64,000 nucleotides of DNA. It comes from Roseiarcus sp963774195 (GTDB lineage: Bacteria; Pseudomonadota; Alphaproteobacteria; Rhizobiales; Beijerinckiaceae). The position numbers and the translations under genes are program-made. The stretch is from positions 2,239,979 to 2,303,978 of the forward strand of contig CAVZDY010000001.1 of assembly GCA_963774195.1 (NCBI GenBank), written 5' to 3'. This document shows, one piece after another, positions 29,109-38,221 of the stretch (positions are counted from its first letter, which is position 1; every line of letters starts with the position of its first letter). The notes under the pieces were generated by a model. That model ran no database searches. It saw nothing but the letters and a program-made list of their open reading frames with translations, and was not told where the DNA came from.

Positions 29109-30461
29109 TCAGACCCCGTCCACTTCGCCCTTCAAATAGGCTTCGAGCCAGTGGATGTCGTACTGGCCGTTCTGCACTTCGACGTTGCGCACCAGCGAGC
29201 GGAACAGGGGCAGGGTCGTCTCGACGCCGTCGACGATGAATTCGTCGAGCGCGCGGCGCAGGCGCATCAACGCCTCCGTCCGGGTGCGGCCGTGGACGAT
29301 CAGCTTGCCAACGAGCGAATCGTAATAGGGCGGGATGATATAGCCCTGGTAGGCCGCCGAATCGACGCGCACGCCGAGGCCGCCGGGCGGGTGGAAATAG
29401 GTGATTCGCCCGGGCGAGGGCATGAAGGTGCGCGCGTGCTCGGCATTGACGCGGCATTCGATCGCCGCGCCCTGCAGCCGAACGTCCTCTTGCGCGATCG
29501 TCAGCGGCGAGCCGGCGGCGATCTTGATCTGCTCGTTGACGAGGTCGATCCCGGTGATCATCTCCGTGACGGGATGCTCGACCTGGATGCGGGTGTTCAT
29601 CTCGATGAAGTAGAACTTTCCGCTCTCGTAGAGAAATTCGATCGTCCCGACGCCGACGTAGCCGAGGTCGGCCATCGCCTTGGCGACGATCGCGCCGATC
29701 TCTTCGCGCTGATTCGGGTTCAGAGCGGGGGAGGGGCCCTCCTCCCACACCTTCTGATGGCGGCGCTGCAACGAACAGTCGCGCTCGCCGAGATGGATGG
29801 CGCGGCCCTTGCCGTCGCCGAGCACTTGGATCTCGATGTGGCGCGGCTTGGCGAGATATTTCTCGAGATAGACCGAATCGTCGCCGAAGGCGGATTTCGC
29901 TTCGATCTTGGCGGTAGAGATGGCGTTCAGCAAAGCGTCGGCGTTTTCCGCGACCTTCATGCCGCGTCCGCCGCCGCCCGCCGCGGCCTTGACGATGACG
30001 GGATAGCCGATGTCGGCGGCGATCTTCAGCGCCTCGACCTCCTCGTTCACCGCGCCGGTCGAGCCGGGCACGCAAGGAATGCCGAGCCGCGCCGCCGTGC
30101 GCTTCGCCTCGATCTTGTCGCCCATCAGCCGGATGTGCTCCGCCTTGGGGCCGATGAAAGCGATCTGGTGCTCGGCGAGAATTTCAGCGAAACGGGCGTT
30201 CTCGGAGAGGAACCCGTAGCCGGGATGCACCGCGTCGGCGCCGGTGATTTCGCAGGCGGCGAGCAGCGCCGGCACATTGAGATAGCTGTCGCGCGCCGCG
30301 GGCGGCCCGATGCACACGCTCTCGTCCGCCAGCTTGACGTGCATCGCCTCCTTGTCGGCGGTCGAATAGACCGCGACCGTCGAGATGCCGAGCTCCTTGG
30401 CGGCGCGCAGCACGCGGAGGGCGATTTCGCCACGATTGGCGATAAGGATCTTATCGAACAT
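29109..30461 (-). CDS. accC: Acetyl-CoA carboxylase, biotin carboxylase subunit
   Basis: 450 residues, the normal AccC length. It carboxylates biotin on AccB using ATP and bicarbonate, the first half-reaction of malonyl-CoA synthesis for fatty acids. Visible family elements are the N-terminal KILIANRGEIALRVLRA, the ATP-grasp glycine loop KAAAGGGGRGMKVAE, and EMNTRIQVEHPVTEMITGID with the catalytic Glu/Asn/Arg set. It lies 27 bases downstream of accB on the same strand. In many Rhizobiales aroQ precedes accB; here a regulator gene takes that place. Confidence 0.97.
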   Translation of the reverse strand: MFDKILIANRGEIALRVLRAAKELGISTVAVYSTADKEAMHVKLADESVCIGPPAARDSYLNVPALLAACEITGADAVHPGYGFLSENARFAEILAEHQIAFIGPKAEHIRLMGDKIEAKRTAARLGIPCVPGSTGAVNEEVEALKIAADIGYPVIVKAAAGGGGRGMKVAENADALLNAISTAKIEAKSAFGDDSVYLEKYLAKPRHIEIQVLGDGKGRAIHLGERDCSLQRRHQKVWEEGPSPALNPNQREEIGAIVAKAMADLGYVGVGTIEFLYESGKFYFIEMNTRIQVEHPVTEMITGIDLVNEQIKIAAGSPLTIAQEDVRLQGAAIECRVNAEHARTFMPSPGRITYFHPPGGLGVRVDSAAYQGYIIPPYYDSLVGKLIVHGRTRTEALMRLRRALDEFIVDGVETTLPLFRSLVRNVEVQNGQYDIHWLEAYLKGEVDGV

Positions 30462-30488
30462 GCCGGACGGCTCCTTGCGGCGCCGCGA

Positions 30489-30983
30489 TCATTCGATGAC
30501 CATGAGCGGCTGGTCGAATTCGACCGGCGAGCCATCCTCGACGAAGATGTGCGTCACCTTGCCGGCGCGGGGGGCCACGATCTCGTTGAACGTCTTCATC
30601 GCCTCGACGAGCAGGATCTTGTCGCCCGCCTTCACGGTCGACCCGATCTCCACGAAGGGCTTGGCCTCCGGGCTCGGCCGGAGATAGGCGGTGCCGACCA
30701 TCGGCGATTTGACGGCGCCGGCGTGGTCGGCGGGCGAGACCTTGGTCTCGGCAGGGGCGGCAGTCGGCGCGGCGCCCGCCGCGACAGGCACGGCCGCGGG
30801 GGCGGCGACGGCGAGCGCGCTGCGCTCCCGGGCGACACGGACGCGCAGGCCCGCGTGCTCGACCTCGATCTCGCTTAAGTCGTGCTGTCCCGCAATTTTG
30901 GCGAGCGCGGCGACGACGGAAAGATCAAAACCATCGGCGGCCGTCTCGGCGGAAGAGGGGCCTAAGGATTTCTTGGTGGGCAC
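30489..30983 (-). CDS. accB: Acetyl-CoA carboxylase biotin carboxyl carrier protein
   Basis: 164 residues. An N-terminal helical part (about 17-50) binds the carboxylase. An Ala/Pro-rich linker (about 55-88) follows, and then the biotinyl domain (about 90-164) with the biotinylation site K130 in VEAMKTFNEI. It precedes accC in an operon. Confidence 0.96.
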   Translation of the reverse strand: MPTKKSLGPSSAETAADGFDLSVVAALAKIAGQHDLSEIEVEHAGLRVRVARERSALAVAAPAAVPVAAGAAPTAAPAETKVSPADHAGAVKSPMVGTAYLRPSPEAKPFVEIGSTVKAGDKILLVEAMKTFNEIVAPRAGKVTHIFVEDGSPVEFDQPLMVIE

Positions 30984-31118
30984 TCGTGCAGGCCTCGCAG
31001 GTCGTAAAAGCAGCGCGACCTATAGCCTGGACGTTTCGGCAAATAAAGAGCGGCGGGTTCCGTTATCGGCTCATCCCCCCAGGAATCGCTAGGTCTGTGG
31101 CGGCGGCAGTCGGAACTG

Positions 31119-32060
31119 TCAGAGCCCGTCGTGCGCCGCGACCGGGCTTGCCTCCTCGCGGCGCACCCATTTGGGCGCGCGGCCCGTGACGCGCTTGAAC
31201 GCATGGCTGAAGGCGCTCTCGCTGGCGTAGCCGAGCAATTCTGCGAGCTTAGCGATCGAGGCGTCGTTCTGGCGCAGCGCGCGCTCCGCCAAACGCATGC
31301 GCCATTCGGTGAGATAGCCAAGCGGCCCGACGCCCGCCGCCGCCTTGAAATGAAGGGCGAAGGTTGCGCGCGACATGCCGGCGGCCTTTGCGAGTTCAGG
31401 CAGTCGCCAATCCTGTCCCGGCTGTTCGTGCATCAGGGCGAGCGCTGGAGCAAGACGCCGATCGCTGGCCAGACGCAGCCAACCCGGCGCCGTCGAGCCC
31501 TGACGCTGCAAATGCGCGCGCAGTGTATGGATGAACAGGAGGTGGGCGAGCTGGGTTGCGGCGGCGCCGGCTCCCGGCAGGCGATTGACGCGCTCCCGGA
31601 TCAACTGATCGAGGATCCAGCGCAGCGGCTCGGCCTGAGACGCGCCGCCATCGATGTGGATCCTCGGCGGCAAAGCGTCGAACAGCAGACCCCAGCCGCT
31701 GGGATCGAGGACCGCCGTGCCGCCGATCATTATGAAGTCGTCGCCGTCGCCGATCCGGCAGACGTCGCTCGTTTGTCGAGAGAGCACCTCGCCGATGTTG
31801 ACGCTGGCGACGCCGAGATCGCTTGCGAGCGTCATCGGCGGCGACCGTAATATCAACAGCACGTCGCCGGCCTGAACCTCGACAGCCTCGCCTTCTTCGG
31901 ACGCTTGAAGCCAGCCGCGTCCCTTTACGACGCCCCAGAACTTGATCTGTTCGGGCGCCGGAAAGCGAATCGACCAGGCTCCGCCGGCGATCAGCGTTCC
32001 CGTCAGGACGGATTTGGCGTCCAGGAGTTGGAGCATGTCTGAAAGCGGTTCGGCGGACAT
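31119..32060 (-). CDS. AraC family transcriptional regulator with cupin_6 sensor domain
   Basis: 313 residues. The N-terminal cupin-like domain (about 1-190) is of the type found in AraC regulators of oxidoreductase genes (LTGTLIAGGAWSIRFPAPEQ). The C-terminal double helix-turn-helix (about 205-300) contains MSRATFALHFKAAAGVGPLGYL and GYASESAFSHAFKRVTGRAP, the AraC signature. It is divergent from the quinone-oxidoreductase-like gene, with 137 bases between, so it is the probable regulator of that gene and of the SDR remnant beyond it. Start at 32060 chosen because similarity begins there. Confidence 0.88.
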   Translation of the reverse strand: MSAEPLSDMLQLLDAKSVLTGTLIAGGAWSIRFPAPEQIKFWGVVKGRGWLQASEEGEAVEVQAGDVLLILRSPPMTLASDLGVASVNIGEVLSRQTSDVCRIGDGDDFIMIGGTAVLDPSGWGLLFDALPPRIHIDGGASQAEPLRWILDQLIRERVNRLPGAGAAATQLAHLLFIHTLRAHLQRQGSTAPGWLRLASDRRLAPALALMHEQPGQDWRLPELAKAAGMSRATFALHFKAAAGVGPLGYLTEWRMRLAERALRQNDASIAKLAELLGYASESAFSHAFKRVTGRAPKWVRREEASPVAAHDGL

Positions 32061-32197
32061 GTTCAAGACTATCGCGCATGAAAGGCAGACTGACAATCAT
32101 TCATAGTCTGACTAACGCTCACTAGGCTTGTCAGGCGCCCAGCCGGTCGCATCCCACCGTGGGGGGCGCCGGCTTCGTCGACTGATAGGAGTTTCGA

Positions 32198-33151
32198 ATG
32201 CGGGCAATGCGCTATCACGAGTACGGAGGCCCTGAACGCCTCCGAGAGGATGTTGTCGAGCGGCCGAGTCCTGCTGCGGACGGCGTCCTCGTCGAATTGG
32301 CCGCCACGAGCGTCAATCCGGTGGATTGGAAGCTCGGCGCCTTCGCCGGTGGGTTTCCGATGCCGTTCACCCCTGGCATGGACTTCGCCGGCGTCATCCG
32401 CGAAATCGGTTCCGGAGTGACAGGCTTTGCCGTCGGCGATCGCGTCTTCGGGGCCACGTTGATCGCCCAGTGCGGAAGTTACGCAGACTATGTGACGGCG
32501 CCCGCGGCGATCGTCGAGCATGTGCCGGAGACCATACCGCTGGGCGTCGCCGCAGCGGTTCCGCTGGCTGCGCTGACGGCGTGGGAGGCCGTGCGCGAGG
32601 CGTTCCACCAAGCCACGCGGGGCGTCCGTCGTGTCCTCGTTCAAGGGGGCGCGGGAGGCACGGGAACATTCGCAGTCCAGTTCGCCAAGCAACTTGGCGC
32701 CCATGTCATCGCCACCAGTTCCGCGGGCAATCATGACTTGCTCCGCTCGCTCGGCGCCGACGAAGTCGTCGACTATCGGGTGGCGCGCTTCGAAGATGTT
32801 GTCGATCCGGTCGACGCGGTCATCGATCTCGTCGGCGGCGATGTCCCGTTGCGATCTATCCCCCTCGTTCGCGCAGGCGGCGTGCTGGCCTCAATCGTGC
32901 CGTCGCCAGACACTCAGGTTGACCGCGAGGCTCTGGCGGCTCGCTACGGCGTTCGCCTGTCTACTGTGGACATGAGCCTCAAACGGGACATGTCGGCGTT
33001 CGCCGAGATCGCCCGGCGGATAGGGGCCGGCGCGCTCAAGGTCATCGTGAGCGAAACGCTTCCGCTGGCGCAAGCCGCTCAGGCCTTGGCGGCGAGTCGC
33101 GCCGGCCATGTCCAAGGCAAGATCGTGCTCACGATCGGCTCGCTGGAATAG
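32198..33151 (+). CDS. NADP-dependent medium-chain oxidoreductase (quinone reductase-like)
   Basis: 317 residues, zinc-free MDR family. The GroES-like domain (about 1-120) opens MRAMRYHEYGGPERL and contains SVNPVDWKLGAFAG. The Rossmann domain carries VQGGAGGTGTFAVQFAKQLG (about 147-166) for NADPH. No zinc-ligand cysteines are present. It probably reduces quinones or enones. It stands divergent from the AraC regulator and is followed by a broken SDR gene, probably once the same regulon. Confidence 0.88.
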   Translation: MRAMRYHEYGGPERLREDVVERPSPAADGVLVELAATSVNPVDWKLGAFAGGFPMPFTPGMDFAGVIREIGSGVTGFAVGDRVFGATLIAQCGSYADYVTAPAAIVEHVPETIPLGVAAAVPLAALTAWEAVREAFHQATRGVRRVLVQGGAGGTGTFAVQFAKQLGAHVIATSSAGNHDLLRSLGADEVVDYRVARFEDVVDPVDAVIDLVGGDVPLRSIPLVRAGGVLASIVPSPDTQVDREALAARYGVRLSTVDMSLKRDMSAFAEIARRIGAGALKVIVSETLPLAQAAQALAASRAGHVQGKIVLTIGSLE

Positions 33152-33246
33152 CCGAACCAAGCGACGACATCAGCGCACGTCCGACCGATAGCGACAGGCC
33201 GCGGCCTGCGGCGGGAGGGGCGTGGCCGGCGATAGAGGAGATTGAT

Positions 33247-33474
33247 ATGACAGGATCATTCGGGGCGACGTCCACCACGGACGACGTGCTCTCGGGCTAG
33301 AAGCTGCACGGCAAGCGCGTCCTCGTCACTGGCGTTTCCGCCGGCCTCGGGTTGGAGACCGCTCGCGCCCTCGCGGCGCATGGGGCCGAGGTGGTCGGCG
33401 CCGCGCGCGATCTCGCCAAAGCGGAGCTCTGGGCCAAAAGCGAGGAGATGGTGGGCGAGCGCTTCTCGGGCTGA
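33247..33474 (+). pseudogene. Remnant of a short-chain dehydrogenase (SDR) gene
   Basis: The frame reads MTGSFGATSTTDDVLSG, then an in-frame TAG (33298-33300). KLHGKRVLVTGVSAGLGLET follows, the NAD(P)-binding TGxxxGxG of an SDR, and AAHGAEVVGAARDLAKA. It then jumps directly to LWAKSEEMVGERFSG, which resembles the C-terminal end of this SDR group. About 230-250 residues in the middle, including the YxxxK catalytic region, are missing, yet the frame is kept. It follows the oxidoreductase gene on the same strand. The combination of nonsense codon and internal deletion makes a functional protein very unlikely. Confidence 0.8.
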
Positions 33475-33491
33475 AGCCGAGGGAACCTCAG

Positions 33492-35579
33492 CTATCCCTT
33501 GCGCGCCCAGACTCTCGTGTCGTGGAAGGCGGCGCCGCCGTAAGGGGCGACGCTGTCGTCGCCGATCAGCGTGTTGACCCCGCGTCCGTCGAAAAAGGCG
33601 GAAGGCGGCCAGATGCCCTCGCAAACGACGAGCCCGCGGGGCAGCGCCGTCGAGGCGCGTAGATGCAGGCGAATGGCGCCGCGCGCGTTGCCGAGTTCGA
33701 CGATGTCTCCCTCCGCCAGGCCGAGCCCGGCGGCGTCCTCGGGGTTCATCAGCGCCGTCGGGCGCTGCTCGCGCGCCAGCGAGGTGGGGGTCTCGGTGAA
33801 GCTCGAATTGAGGAAGTTGCGCGCTGGCGAGGTCGCGAGCTTGAAGGGATGCGCCTCGTCGCTTGCCTCGTTGACCGGCCAATGGTCGGGCAGGGTCGGC
33901 ATCTCCCGCCAGGGCCCCTTGAGGCCGTCACCCGAATAGGGCGTCGTCGCCCAGTCGGCGCGCAGGCGGAACTTGCCGTCGGGATAGCCGAAGCCGTTGA
34001 GGAAATGCGCCTGCTCGAAAGGCGGCTGGCAATCGAGCCAGCGGTTCGCCTCCAACTCGGCAAGCGAGCCGCGCCCAGAGGCGCGCAACGTCCGGTCGAT
34101 GATCTCGCGCGGGCTCATGGCGAAGCCGGCATGGCGCGCGCCGACGCGTTCGGCGAGCGCGGCGATCACCTCGTGGTTGGAGCGGCAGCCCTCCGGCGGC
34201 TCGATCGTCTTCGGGCCGAATTGCAGATATTGATGGCCGCCGCCGGTGTAGAGGTCGTCGTGCTCGAGGAACATCGTGGCGGGCAGCACGATGTCGGCGG
34301 CGCGCGCCGTGTCGGTGAGGAATTGCTCGTGGACGCACACGAACAGATCCTCGCGCGCAAAGCCGCGGCGCACTTTCTCCTGGTCGGGCGCGACGGCAAG
34401 TGGATTGGTGTTCTGGATCAGCATCGCCTTCACCGGGCCGCCGTCTTTGAGCGCTTCGGGCTCGCCGGTCAGCACCGCGCCGATGCGGGATTGATCGAGC
34501 CGGCGGACGCTCTGGTCGCGCACGTCGAGGCCTTCGATCAGCGTCTTGTCGAGCTTGAAGACGCCGCTGTTGGAATGGAAGGCGCCGCCGCCCTCATGTG
34601 CCCAGGCGCCCGTGACGACGGGAATGCACAGCGCCGCATGCATGTTGGCCGCGCCGTTGCGCTGGCGCGCAAAGCCGTAGCCAAGCCGAAAGAACGTCCG
34701 CTTCGTGCGGCCGACGAGGGCGGCGAATTGCTCGATCGCCTCGACGCTGAGACCGGTGATCGCGCTCGCCCAGATGGGATCGCGGCTCTTCAGATGCGCT
34801 TCGAGATCCTCCGGCGCGTCGGCGTAGCGGGCGAGATATTCGCGGTCGGCGAGCCCGTCGCGGAAGAGTACGTGCATCACCGCGCAGGCGAGCGCGCCGT
34901 CCGTCCCCGGTTTCAGGCGCAGCGCGATATCGGCATGGCGCATCGTCTCCGTCTCGTAGATGTCGATGACGACGATCTTGGCGCCGCGCTCCTTGCGCGC
35001 TCGCGTCGCATGGGTCATCAGATTGACCTGGGTCGCGACCGCGTTGGTTCCCCAGATGACGACGCAGTCGGACTTGCTCATTTCGCGCGGATCGACGCCG
35101 GCGAGGCGCCCTGTTCCGGCGAGATAGCCGGGCCAGGCGATCGAGACGCAGATCGAGCCGAAGAAGCGCGAATAGCCCTTGGCGTGCGTCAGGCGCTCGA
35201 TCCCGTCGCGCATGACGAGGCCCATCGTCCCGGCGTAGAAATAGGGCCAGACGCTTTCGGCGCCGAAGCGGCGCTCCGCGTCGAGGAAGTTCTCGGCGAC
35301 CAGGTCGAGCGCGTCGTCCCAGCCGATCGGCCGAAACTCGCCCGAGCCCTTCGGCCCGACGCGACGCAGCGGCTGGGTCAGACGATTGTCGTGATGGATG
35401 CGTTCGGCGTAGCGCGCAACTTTCGCGCAGACGACGCCCGCGGTGTAGCGCTGATCGGCCGCTCCGTGAATGCGGCCGATACGCGATCCGCCAATCACCT
35501 CGACATCGAGGGCGCAGACCGACGGGCAATCGTGGGGGCAGACAGAGGGGCGTCTCACGACTTCCAGGGGCGCGTTCAT
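33492..35579 (-). CDS. Molybdopterin-dependent oxidoreductase (DMSO reductase superfamily)
   Basis: 695 residues. The N-terminal [4Fe-4S] site is CPHDCPSVCALDVEV plus the Cys in GVVCAKVARY (about residues 14-55). Molybdopterin-binding regions follow, with WGTNAVATQVNLM, LIQNTNPLAVAPDQEKV and DTARAADIVLPATMFLEHDD. The C-terminal aspartate-decarboxylase-fold domain (about 585-690) has the family NPEDAAGLGLAEGDIVEL. No Tat signal precedes the cysteine motif, so it is cytoplasmic. The substrate is unknown: members are annotated as formate dehydrogenase-, biotin sulfoxide- or thiosulfate reductase-like. No partner Fe-S or membrane subunit is adjacent, which fits a soluble single-subunit enzyme. 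Confidence 0.88.
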   Translation of the reverse strand: MNAPLEVVRRPSVCPHDCPSVCALDVEVIGGSRIGRIHGAADQRYTAGVVCAKVARYAERIHHDNRLTQPLRRVGPKGSGEFRPIGWDDALDLVAENFLDAERRFGAESVWPYFYAGTMGLVMRDGIERLTHAKGYSRFFGSICVSIAWPGYLAGTGRLAGVDPREMSKSDCVVIWGTNAVATQVNLMTHATRARKERGAKIVVIDIYETETMRHADIALRLKPGTDGALACAVMHVLFRDGLADREYLARYADAPEDLEAHLKSRDPIWASAITGLSVEAIEQFAALVGRTKRTFFRLGYGFARQRNGAANMHAALCIPVVTGAWAHEGGGAFHSNSGVFKLDKTLIEGLDVRDQSVRRLDQSRIGAVLTGEPEALKDGGPVKAMLIQNTNPLAVAPDQEKVRRGFAREDLFVCVHEQFLTDTARAADIVLPATMFLEHDDLYTGGGHQYLQFGPKTIEPPEGCRSNHEVIAALAERVGARHAGFAMSPREIIDRTLRASGRGSLAELEANRWLDCQPPFEQAHFLNGFGYPDGKFRLRADWATTPYSGDGLKGPWREMPTLPDHWPVNEASDEAHPFKLATSPARNFLNSSFTETPTSLAREQRPTALMNPEDAAGLGLAEGDIVELGNARGAIRLHLRASTALPRGLVVCEGIWPPSAFFDGRGVNTLIGDDSVAPYGGAAFHDTRVWARKG

Positions 35580-35643
35580 GGGCGATCATCCTTCGCGCCC
35601 ACTGTGCAGAAGCGCGCCCCATCCCGCAAGGGCTGGATCGCGG

Positions 35644-35895
35644 TCAGCGCCTCGTGTCGTCTATCGCCGCTTCAGTCCGCTCGAGATCGGAAAATCGTTG
35701 ATGACGGCGCATGATTGTATCCGTCGGATTTGCGCCGACGCTTCGCGACGCCTGCTGCGCGTCGAGAACCGTGCTGACTTGCCAGCGCCACGTCGCGATC
35801 TCGTACTGAGCGGTCTTGTCTGCGGGACCCGCGGGAACGCCGCTTGCGCCGACGCCTGACAGCGCGGCCAGCGACAACAGGAACGGCCTGTACAT
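35644..35895 (-). CDS. Small putative exported protein
   Basis: 83 residues. A signal-like N-terminus (MYRPFLLSLAALSGVGASGV, possible cleavage near residue 20) precedes a short polar mature part with WRWQVSTVLDAQQ. A strong ribosome site, GGAGGAG, lies 5 bases before the ATG, which is the main reason to call it real. I recognise no family. It lies between the molybdopterin enzyme and hdaA on the same strand. Confidence 0.5.
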   Translation of the reverse strand: MYRPFLLSLAALSGVGASGVPAGPADKTAQYEIATWRWQVSTVLDAQQASRSVGANPTDTIMRRHQRFSDLERTEAAIDDTRR

Positions 35896-36017
35896 CCGTC
35901 TCCTCCGATTTTTCGTTTATTGGCCTTGCGTGCGCGACCGCGCCCGCAACAGCGGTCTGAGCCGCCCTCTTAGCCTTCCGGGTAAACACCAATAATGTGA
36001 CGCGGTGAAGGCGCGGC

Positions 36018-36701
36018 TCAGTCGGTGGGCGTCGTGTCGCGCAAAAATTCGGCCGCCATCGCGCGGGTCACGCCCTTGCCGCGCGCCAACGCCTCGCGGT
36101 CGAGCGCGGCGACGATCGCGCGCGCCGCATTGAGCGAGCGCTCGATTCGAAGGGCGATGTAAGCCACCACCGAGGGGTCGACGACCAACTGGCGGTCGCT
36201 GAACAATTTGAACAGAACCTTTTTGGTGAGCTCGAGATCGGGGGAGCCGAGCGAGACGATGGGGGCGAGGCGGAGCCGCGAGAGAAGGTCGGGCGTCTTG
36301 AGACCCCACATGTCGGGCTGCGCCCGCGCGGTCATCAAGAGGAAGGCGCCGCTCTCGCGCGCCAGGTTCATGAGATGGAACAATGCGGCTTCGTCGGCGC
36401 CGATGTGGTCGGCGTCTTCGATCAGCAACGCGCCGGAAGCGGCGAGTTCGACCAGCGCGGCGCGCGCCAGCGAATCTACCGCAACGACGGTCGCGCCCGC
36501 ATCGCGCGCCCAGATCGCGCCGAGGTGCGACTTGCCGGAGCCGTCGGGGCCGACCAGCATCAGCGTCGGCGCGGCCCAATTCGGCCAAGCCGAGAGGACG
36601 CGCAGCGCCTCCTCGTTGCCGGGCGCCTCGAGGAAATCCTCGCGCGCATAGCTCGGCGCATGCGGCCAATCGAGCGTCAACTGACGCGGCGGCCCGCTCA
36701 T
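36018..36701 (-). CDS. hdaA: HdaA, regulatory inactivator of DnaA
   Basis: 227 residues, DnaA-like AAA+ domain without a DNA-binding domain. Near the N-terminus RQLTLDWPH is the beta-clamp-binding motif (QLxLxLP type). Walker A is VGPDGSGKSHL, and GALLIEDADHIG is the Walker B region. In alphaproteobacteria HdaA with the sliding clamp promotes ATP hydrolysis by DnaA to prevent re-initiation. The start overlaps the stop of the upstream permease gene (ATGA, 36698-36701). Confidence 0.9.
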   Translation of the reverse strand: MSGPPRQLTLDWPHAPSYAREDFLEAPGNEEALRVLSAWPNWAAPTLMLVGPDGSGKSHLGAIWARDAGATVVAVDSLARAALVELAASGALLIEDADHIGADEAALFHLMNLARESGAFLLMTARAQPDMWGLKTPDLLSRLRLAPIVSLGSPDLELTKKVLFKLFSDRQLVVDPSVVAYIALRIERSLNAARAIVAALDREALARGKGVTRAMAAEFLRDTTPTD

Positions 36702-37807
36702 GGGTTTTCCCTCGCGCCGGCGCCGAGATAGAGCGGGCTCTTGAGATAAAGTCCGATCAGGTGACGCATCAGCACGCCGAGCGCCGCCGCGGCCGGCACC
36801 GCGATGATGAGACCGGTGAAGCCGAAGAGCTCGCCGAACGCGAACAGCGAGAACATCAGCCAGACCGGATGCAGCCCGATCGACTCGCCGACCAACATCG
36901 GCGAGATGACGTTGCCTTCCAGGAATTGACCGACGCCGACCACGCCGAGCGCAAGGAAAAACAGCTCCAGGTTCGGCCAGCCCTGGACGAGGCCGACGCC
37001 GAGCGACAGGACCAGCGCGGTCAGCGAACCGACATAGGGAATGAAGCTCAGCACGCCCGCGATCACCCCGATCAGAAAGCCGAAGTCGAGACCGATCAGC
37101 GTCAGACCCAAGCCGTACCAGACGCCGAGGAAGAGGCAGACCAGCGACTGGCCGCGGATGAAGCCGGCGAGCGCGTGATTGATCTCGGCGGCGATCTTGC
37201 GCAACGAATCGCGATGGTCGAGCGGCAACCAACTGTCCAACGTCGCAATCATCTTACTCCAGTCGACCAGGATGTAGAAGGCGACGACCGGCGTAACGAT
37301 GATCAATGAGAAAAAGCTGACGAGCGCAGCGCCGCCAGAGGCGAGCGAACGCAGCGCGTTCACCAGCCATTGCGCGCCCTGTCCGACGAAATCGCCGATC
37401 GATTTCTGGATCTGTTCGGTCGAGAGCGAGTTGCCGAGGCCGAACGAGTTGCGCCACTCGCCGCCGTACCGCTCGATCAACGCTGATCCCTCGTCGATCG
37501 CGAGCGACTGCAGGCGCACTACATATCCCGGCAGTCTTTGCGTGAAGCCGATCAGCTGATTGCCGAGGATCGGCGCCACGACGACCAGCAAAATGGTGAT
37601 GACGAGGACCGCGAAGACGAGAATCGTCAGTGAAGCGGCGAGCCGGCTGAAGCCGAAGCGTTGCAGCCGGCGCACGACGGGATCGAGCAAATAGCCGAGC
37701 ACGATGCCGGCCGCGAAGGGCGTGACCGCCGAGCCGAGCAACTCCAGGATGAAGCAGAAGGCGGCGAGCGCGATCAACCAGATAAGGGCCTGGCGCTCGA
37801 CGCTCAC
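36698..37807 (-). CDS. AI-2E family (PerM-like) transporter
   Basis: 369 residues with about 7-8 membrane segments. The family pattern shows in GIVLGYLLDPVVRRLQRFG, then PFAAG upstream and GVWYGLGLTLIGLDFGFLIGVIAG, and EGNVISPMLVGESIGLHPVW near the C-terminus. Members export small molecules or ions, and the substrate is not predictable. I chose a GTG start at 37807 (MSVERQALIWL) that overlaps the upstream VOC gene stop as GTGA. A longer form from 37861 would overlap that gene by 58 bases. Neighbouring hdaA downstream is a common Rhizobiales arrangement. Confidence 0.85.
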   Translation of the reverse strand: MSVERQALIWLIALAAFCFILELLGSAVTPFAAGIVLGYLLDPVVRRLQRFGFSRLAASLTILVFAVLVITILLVVVAPILGNQLIGFTQRLPGYVVRLQSLAIDEGSALIERYGGEWRNSFGLGNSLSTEQIQKSIGDFVGQGAQWLVNALRSLASGGAALVSFFSLIIVTPVVAFYILVDWSKMIATLDSWLPLDHRDSLRKIAAEINHALAGFIRGQSLVCLFLGVWYGLGLTLIGLDFGFLIGVIAGVLSFIPYVGSLTALVLSLGVGLVQGWPNLELFFLALGVVGVGQFLEGNVISPMLVGESIGLHPVWLMFSLFAFGELFGFTGLIIAVPAAAALGVLMRHLIGLYLKSPLYLGAGARENP

Positions 37808-38214
37808 TGCGCGTCCCCATTCACGCTGGCCGGCTGAATCAGATCCCATTTGCCGCCCCATGGGTCGGCGAAGACGGCGACAGTGCCGTAGGCCTCGTGG
37901 CGCGGCTCTTCGAGAAAGCGCACGTCATGCGCCCGCATGGCCGCATAGTCGCGAGCGAAATCGTCGGTCTCGAGAAAATAGCCGACCCGGCCGCCCGTCG
38001 CCGCGCCGATGGCGGCGGTTTGTCGCTCGTCGCTCGCCTTGGCGATGACGATGCGAGCGCCGGCGCCGCCGGGCGGCGCCATGACGACCCATCGCTTGTC
38101 GGGACCCATCGGCGCATCGGCCAGCAAAGCGAAGCCGAGCGCGTCGCGGAACCATGCGATGGCGGAGTTGTAGTCGGGCGCGAGGAAAGTGACGGCGGCG
38201 AGGCTCTTGGTCAT
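37804..38214 (-). CDS. VOC (glyoxalase/bleomycin resistance) family protein
   Basis: 136 residues. One vicinal-oxygen-chelate domain: TFLAPDYNSAIAWFRDALGF at the N-terminus, RWVVMAPPG in the middle, and EAYGTVAVFADPWGGKWDLIQ at the C-terminus, which carries the typical DPxGxxW/EL ending. Function within the superfamily is unknown. It is coupled by overlap to the AI-2E transporter gene. Confidence 0.85.
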   Translation of the reverse strand: MTKSLAAVTFLAPDYNSAIAWFRDALGFALLADAPMGPDKRWVVMAPPGGAGARIVIAKASDERQTAAIGAATGGRVGYFLETDDFARDYAAMRAHDVRFLEEPRHEAYGTVAVFADPWGGKWDLIQPASVNGDAQ

Positions 38215-38221
38215 GTCGGTC

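Noticed and set aside
33247..33474. Intact short SDR gene read through TAG
   Set aside because: The catalytic YxxxK region is absent, so stop-codon readthrough would not restore an enzyme.
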